From contig NZ_CALIBB010000278.1 of NCBI RefSeq assembly GCF_938045595.1, positions 1-20,099 of the forward strand: a stretch of DNA of 20,099 nt, in the 5' to 3' direction. This document shows, in pieces, positions 16,994 to 20,099 of this stretch (the stretch's first letter is position 1; each line of letters opens with the position of its first letter). This DNA comes from an uncultured Campylobacter sp. (GTDB taxonomy: Bacteria; Campylobacterota; Campylobacteria; Campylobacterales; Campylobacteraceae). The position numbers were made by a program, and so were the translations under genes. The notes beneath the pieces are model-generated. The model saw only the letters and a list, made by a program, of their open reading frames with translations. It made no database searches and was not told where the DNA came from.

Positions 16994-17835
16994 TAACGAA
17001 ATTCCTTCTTGTATTGTAGGAATTTCAGCCATTTCTCCACGCCCTCGCCGCTTTTGCTATCAAGCGCGATGACGTCGGCTTTCGGATTGAGTTTGTGTAC
17101 CTCGCGCACTACCTCCTCCATATCGAAGTCAAAATGCGGTAGCAGCGCGGTTTTAGTGATTACGACGCAGTCTGCGCGGCGAAATATCACGGGGTATTTT
17201 GCGATTTTATCGCTGCCCTCTGGCACGCTTAGAAGCACTACGTTCAGGTGCGCGCCTACGTCAAATGCCGCAGGGCAGACGAGGTTTCCGACGTTTTCTA
17301 TGAAAACCAGATCTAAATTTTTAGTATCAATATGATGAAGCCCCTCGTGAACCATAAAGGCGTCCAGATGGCAGGTCTCGCCTGTGCTGATCTGATGGGC
17401 CTGCGCGCCCGCTTTTATGATGCGATCGGCGTCGCGGTTGGTCTCTAGATCGCCCTCGATGACGCCGATTTTAAATTTGCCGCTTTTGATAGTGGCCTCA
17501 AGCAGCGTCGTTTTGCCGCTACCGGGGCTACTCATCAAATTTAGACATAAAATTTTATCCTCGTCAAAATGAGCTCTGTTGTGAGTGGCCTCCTCGTCGT
17601 TGGCGCTTAAAATTTTACTCATCACCTCGATCGTCTTGGCGTCATTAATAGCCGCATTTGCGTGGATGTGATCGTGCGCGTCGTGCTCGTGATCGATCCC
17701 CACCTCATGCATATGAGCGTGGGAGTGGACGGTGCCGTCCGCGTGGGTGTGGACATGCTCGTGTGTCATATCTGCGTGCGAATGGGTGCCCGCTTCGTGA
17801 GTGTGGCCTATGGAACAGCCGCAATCTTTACACAT
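16993..17835 (-). CDS. hypB: hydrogenase nickel-incorporation GTPase HypB
   Basis: GTPase that delivers nickel to hydrogenase together with HypA. The N-terminus MCKDCGCS holds the CxxCxC high-affinity nickel site. Residues 11-58 contain 17 His, a nickel-storage-type region. The GTPase domain follows: Walker A SSPGSGKTT (102-110), EGDLETNRD, GETCHLDA and ENVGNLVCPA (G-domain metal site His/Cys), and VITKTALLPH as nucleotide-specificity loop. The 280 residues are typical of His-rich HypB. The ATG at 17835 follows AAGGAG. It starts the hypBCDEA run and is coupled to hypC. To my knowledge Helicobacter HypB lacks the His-rich stretch, so this one may buffer nickel as well. Confidence 0.97.
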   Translation of the reverse strand: MCKDCGCSIGHTHEAGTHSHADMTHEHVHTHADGTVHSHAHMHEVGIDHEHDAHDHIHANAAINDAKTIEVMSKILSANDEEATHNRAHFDEDKILCLNLMSSPGSGKTTLLEATIKSGKFKIGVIEGDLETNRDADRIIKAGAQAHQISTGETCHLDAFMVHEGLHHIDTKNLDLVFIENVGNLVCPAAFDVGAHLNVVLLSVPEGSDKIAKYPVIFRRADCVVITKTALLPHFDFDMEEVVREVHKLNPKADVIALDSKSGEGVEKWLKFLQYKKEFR

Positions 17836-18578
17836 TTTTTCTCCTTGGATAATAAATTTTGCGCGTAAAATACCACGTTTTTGCTTTAAATGGCGTAAAT
17901 TTGATAAATTTTATATCAAGATGCAAAATTTTATGAAATTTAACAGGCTTGGAAATTTATGCGCTTCGGTTTTATCTAAATTTCATGCGTTGTTTGCGAA
18001 GGCTCGACGTAAAATTTTTAAAGCTCGCGAGTAAAGCACTGCTTTAAATTGAATCGCCTACCTGCAAATTGCAGAGCCGCGCTCTCTAAATTTAGACCTC
18101 GCAGCTCGCAACGGCTCAAAATAAACCAGAGATCGCTGTAGATAAGAGCGCGAAATTCAGGGCTTGCAAGCGGATTTTACCGGCGCTCTACAATCTCGCG
18201 CGTGCTCTACGGCGTGGCAAACATCAACGCGGCGGTCATTTTTATGCCGATTTGCTCGGATTCGGCTTTATAAGTACGGCACGAAAGCGCGGCTCCTTAT
18301 AAAATTTAGTCGCTAGCTGCGCCGATCTTGCGCCAGTGCGTAAATTTCAACCCGCGGCAAGAATGCTTTTTGATTAAAATTTAAAAATTTTGCGCTTTCG
18401 TTTGCCGCGTAAATTTAAACAAATTTTATTTGCCGTCTTGCACAGCTGCCCCACCCGAATTCTCTACTCGATCGAGAATCGCGCTTCGTAACCTATAAAA
18501 ATCGCGCAGCCGCTGCGTTTAAATTTAAAAGCGCGTAAATTTAGCGCGACGCGCTGTTTTTAAAAATACGTAAAAGCC
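17836..18578. other. 743-base gap upstream of hypB without a gene
   Basis: No credible coding frame, tRNA or known RNA structure was seen. The hypB promoter must lie here, but I see no convincing -10/-35 pair. The DNA mixes AAATTTTA words with GC-rich pieces. The hairpin at 18530-18555 closes the nikR transcript. Confidence 0.5.
18530..18555 (-). terminator. putative nikR terminator
   Basis: AGCGCGT and ACGCGCT form a 7-bp GC-rich stem, 12-base loop, 24 bases past the nikR stop; on the - strand the stem runs into TTTTAAATTT. The + strand end is followed by GTTTTT, so it could work both ways. The stem is short, so this is a moderate call. Confidence 0.45.
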
Positions 18579-19010
18579 CTACGCTTCGGTGATGACCGCC
18601 TTTACGAGCTTGGAAAATTTCACCCCTTTTAGCGCGCCGATTTTGGCGCTGAGCCGCTCGATCTTTGAAATTTTATCCCGCATCGTGATCTCCTCGAAGC
18701 AGTGGCGCTCGTCGATGTGGAAGTGGCTGGTGCTGACGATGGTGACGTTTGCGTGGTGCTCGATCTCTACGAGCTGCTCGATCAGATCGCTTTGGTGATG
18801 ATCGTAAGCGATGCAAAGCACGCCCACGCAATCATCCTCGCCATCTCCGTGAAGCACGCCCTCGACCATCTTTTCGCGTATGAGATCGCGGATAAACTCG
18901 CTGCGGCTTAGGTATTGCTTGGCGCGCACCATCTCATCGAGATCCTCAAAAAGCTTCGTCGGCAGCGAAATGCTAAATCTTACGGCGCTCTCTTTTTCCT
19001 CTTTTTTCAT
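18579..19010 (-). CDS. nikR: nickel-responsive transcriptional regulator NikR
   Basis: A ribbon-helix-helix repressor/activator that binds DNA when loaded with nickel. The N-terminal RHH is VRFSISLPTKLFEDLDEMV...SRSEFIRDLIREKM. The C-terminal ACT-like domain has the nickel ligands: His in YDHHQ, His-x-His in SHFHIDE and Cys in RHCFEE. I favour ATG 19010 (MKKEEK) because AGGGGAG precedes it closely. ATG 19022 is possible (147 residues) but has no ribosome site; both lengths fit the family. It lies between hypF and hypB on the same strand with long gaps either side, so it is probably a single gene. Likely targets are nickel uptake and hydrogenase genes, possibly the neighbours. Confidence 0.94.
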   Translation of the reverse strand: MKKEEKESAVRFSISLPTKLFEDLDEMVRAKQYLSRSEFIRDLIREKMVEGVLHGDGEDDCVGVLCIAYDHHQSDLIEQLVEIEHHANVTIVSTSHFHIDERHCFEEITMRDKISKIERLSAKIGALKGVKFSKLVKAVITEA

Positions 19011-19041
19011 AGCTCCCCTCATTTCGCGTATTTTGAATGTA

Positions 19042-19047
19042 ATTTTA
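19042..19047 (-). promoter_or_regulatory. possible -10 box of nikR
   Basis: TAAAAT in the context CGGTAAAATTAC lies 32 bases upstream of the ATG at 19010. It fits the loose Campylobacter -10, but the words are common in this AT-rich gap. Confidence 0.3.
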
Positions 19048-19605
19048 CCGAAATTCCGCTCAAATAGTAAGAATTTCGCGCTAATTTGGCTTATTCTTTA
19101 AAATTTAAAGTTCCAAGGCACCGCGCTTATTTTGAAATTTTGCTCGCGATTTCGCGTTATATTTTAGTGCTAGCGCGATGAAATTTTACCGGTGCTACCG
19201 TTATTTTAAATTCTACCGCGAGCTTGCGTTCAATTTTAAGAGTCAGGCGCTAAATAGCGTCTTGGCTTGGGATTTGCGCAGTATCTAGCTACGCGCCGCG
19301 GTAGAATTTTGCATCGATTGCCATAGCAGCGCGTCGTAATGCTATGGCGACAGCGTGGGCGCGTCGTTAAATTTTAAAATTTTAACGTTTCGGCTGCGAC
19401 ATATGAAGACGGCAAAGCGTAAATTTGCTCGCTGATTTTGCGATTTTAGAAAGCTAGCCGCGGTGGATTTTACTACCCGTAGCGTTAGAATTTGCGCAAA
19501 GTGCAGGCAGGGTGCAGAGTTCATAAATTTAACGGCGAGATGAGACTAATAAATTTTAAAAAGAGCGAGCTTAACGGCTATAATTGCGTTTTTTTGTGGA
19601 CGAGC
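19048..19605. other. 558-base gap between hypF and nikR
   Basis: No credible gene. The stretch is made of AAATTTTA-type words and short GC-rich pieces. The one clear structure is the perfect 9-bp inverted repeat at 19320-19348. A 60-codon frame at 19342-19524 on the - strand has no family features. Confidence 0.5.
19320..19348. repeat. perfect 9-bp inverted repeat with 11-base spacer
   Basis: GCCATAGCA, 11 bases, TGCTATGGC. No T-run follows on either strand, so it is not a rho-independent terminator. Half-sites start 20 bases apart, roughly two helical turns, as expected of an operator for a symmetric regulator. It lies about 310 bases upstream of nikR and 258 bases past the hypF stop. Confidence 0.5.
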
Positions 19606-20099
19606 TTAGCGCGAAATTTCGCTTAGATACGCCGCGAGCTGTCCGTAGGCGATGCCGCTGTCGTTGCACGGGACCTCGCGGTTTAGATGAAATTTTATCC
19701 CTCGCTCGCGCAGCTTTGCGCACGTAAGATTTAGAAGCGTCGCGTTTTGAAAGACTCCGCCGCTTAGCACGACCTCTAGCCCCGCGCCCTCGGCGAAAGC
19801 GGCGATGAAGTTTGCCAAGCCGTTGATAAATTTCGTCGCGGCCAAGCGCGGCTCATCGCTCAAAGCCTGCAAAAACGCCTCTTCGTAATCGATCACGTAG
19901 CATTCGCCCTCAAGGCTCGACGCGCAAGCTCTATTTTGCGGGGCTTGATCGGCGCTAGAAGCGTCTTTGCTTTCAGAATTTATTAAATTTGGGGCGGACG
20001 CTTGGTTTATAGAATTTGCGGCGGAACTTTCATTCTTTTTGCCGCTGCCTTCGGCGATGTTTTGAGCCGCTAGTCCAAGCTCGTTTTTACTCGCTGCAT
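19606..20099 (-). CDS. hypF: carbamoyltransferase HypF, C-terminal part with a low-complexity insertion
   Basis: HypF makes carbamoyl-adenylate and transfers the carbamoyl group to the HypE Cys. Only the last 164 codons are in the window; the frame is open to the edge, so the gene continues beyond 20099. The end is diagnostic of the Kae1-like domain: VVLSGGVFQNATLLNL, then REVPCNDSGIAYGQLAAYL, matching the family's NDGG..GQ. The GTG at 19896 is not a real start. Upstream of it, about 55 residues (roughly 19910-20095) are Ala/Ser/Asn/Gln-rich low complexity, an insertion of the same kind as in HypA and HypE. Downstream lie nikR and the hypBCDEA run on the same strand. Confidence 0.9.
   Translation of the reverse strand, partial: AASKNELGLAAQNIAEGSGKKNESSAANSINQASAPNLINSESKDASSADQAPQNRACASSLEGECYVIDYEEAFLQALSDEPRLAATKFINGLANFIAAFAEGAGLEVVLSGGVFQNATLLNLTCAKLRERGIKFHLNREVPCNDSGIAYGQLAAYLSEISR

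Noticed and set aside
16994..17032. Longer start for HypC
   Set aside because: It would hide the essential MCLS N-terminus; ATG 16993 fuses with the hypB stop.
17836..18578. tRNA or CRISPR in the long hypB upstream gap
   Set aside because: No T-arm-like motif, no regular direct repeats and no spacers were found by eye.
19342..19524. 60-codon - strand frame
   Set aside because: No ribosome site, no family features, and it begins within repeat-like gap DNA.

Overview
The window looks like chromosomal DNA from a Campylobacter-type epsilonproteobacterium, possibly close to C. gracilis. This is inferred from style and gene content, not from a search. Coding DNA is fairly GC-balanced, gaps are full of AAATTTTAAAATTT-like words, and the Hyp, NikR and TonB proteins look epsilonproteobacterial. 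Genes from 1 to 3667 lie on the + strand and everything after that lies on the - strand.

Region 1 (1-3667): two ABC-2 type exporter permeases. The first is cut by the window edge and carries about 190 residues of Gly/Ala/Asn/Ser-rich low-complexity sequence in its extracytoplasmic domain. Between them sits a 403-codon orphan reading frame built from the same repeat words as the intergenic DNA, joined to both permease genes by ATGA overlaps. Region 2 (3929-5479): two small polytopic membrane proteins of one family; a third member lies at 9025-9759. Between 5480 and 5973 is a gene-free stretch with six GAATTC words in 222 bases. Region 3 (5974-13033): a TonB-dependent uptake system made of an outer-membrane receptor, a DUF4198 periplasmic protein, a substrate-binding protein, a FecCD-type permease and an ATPase. 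The receptor promoter matches the sigma70 consensus exactly and is overlapped by a Fur-box-like motif. The receptor start carries a (CT)9 tract that puts the likely TTG start out of frame, as in phase-variable genes. A one-base shift also cuts the receptor's C-terminus, and another splits the DUF4198 gene.

Region 4 (13664-20099): the [NiFe] hydrogenase maturation set hypB-hypC-hypD-hypE-hypA in one direction, preceded upstream by nikR (nickel-responsive repressor) and by the 3' part of hypF. HypA, HypE and HypF all carry low-complexity insertions that are absent from the usual family members, and HypB has a long His-rich N-terminus. Nickel is a plausible common theme: HypA/HypB insert it, NikR senses it, and DUF4198 proteins have been linked to nickel/cobalt uptake. 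The Fur-like box argues equally for iron as the substrate of the TonB system.

The most noteworthy points are the CT-repeat switch in the receptor signal peptide, the orphan repeat-derived reading frame coupled into the exporter operon, and the recurring low-complexity insertions in otherwise conserved proteins.
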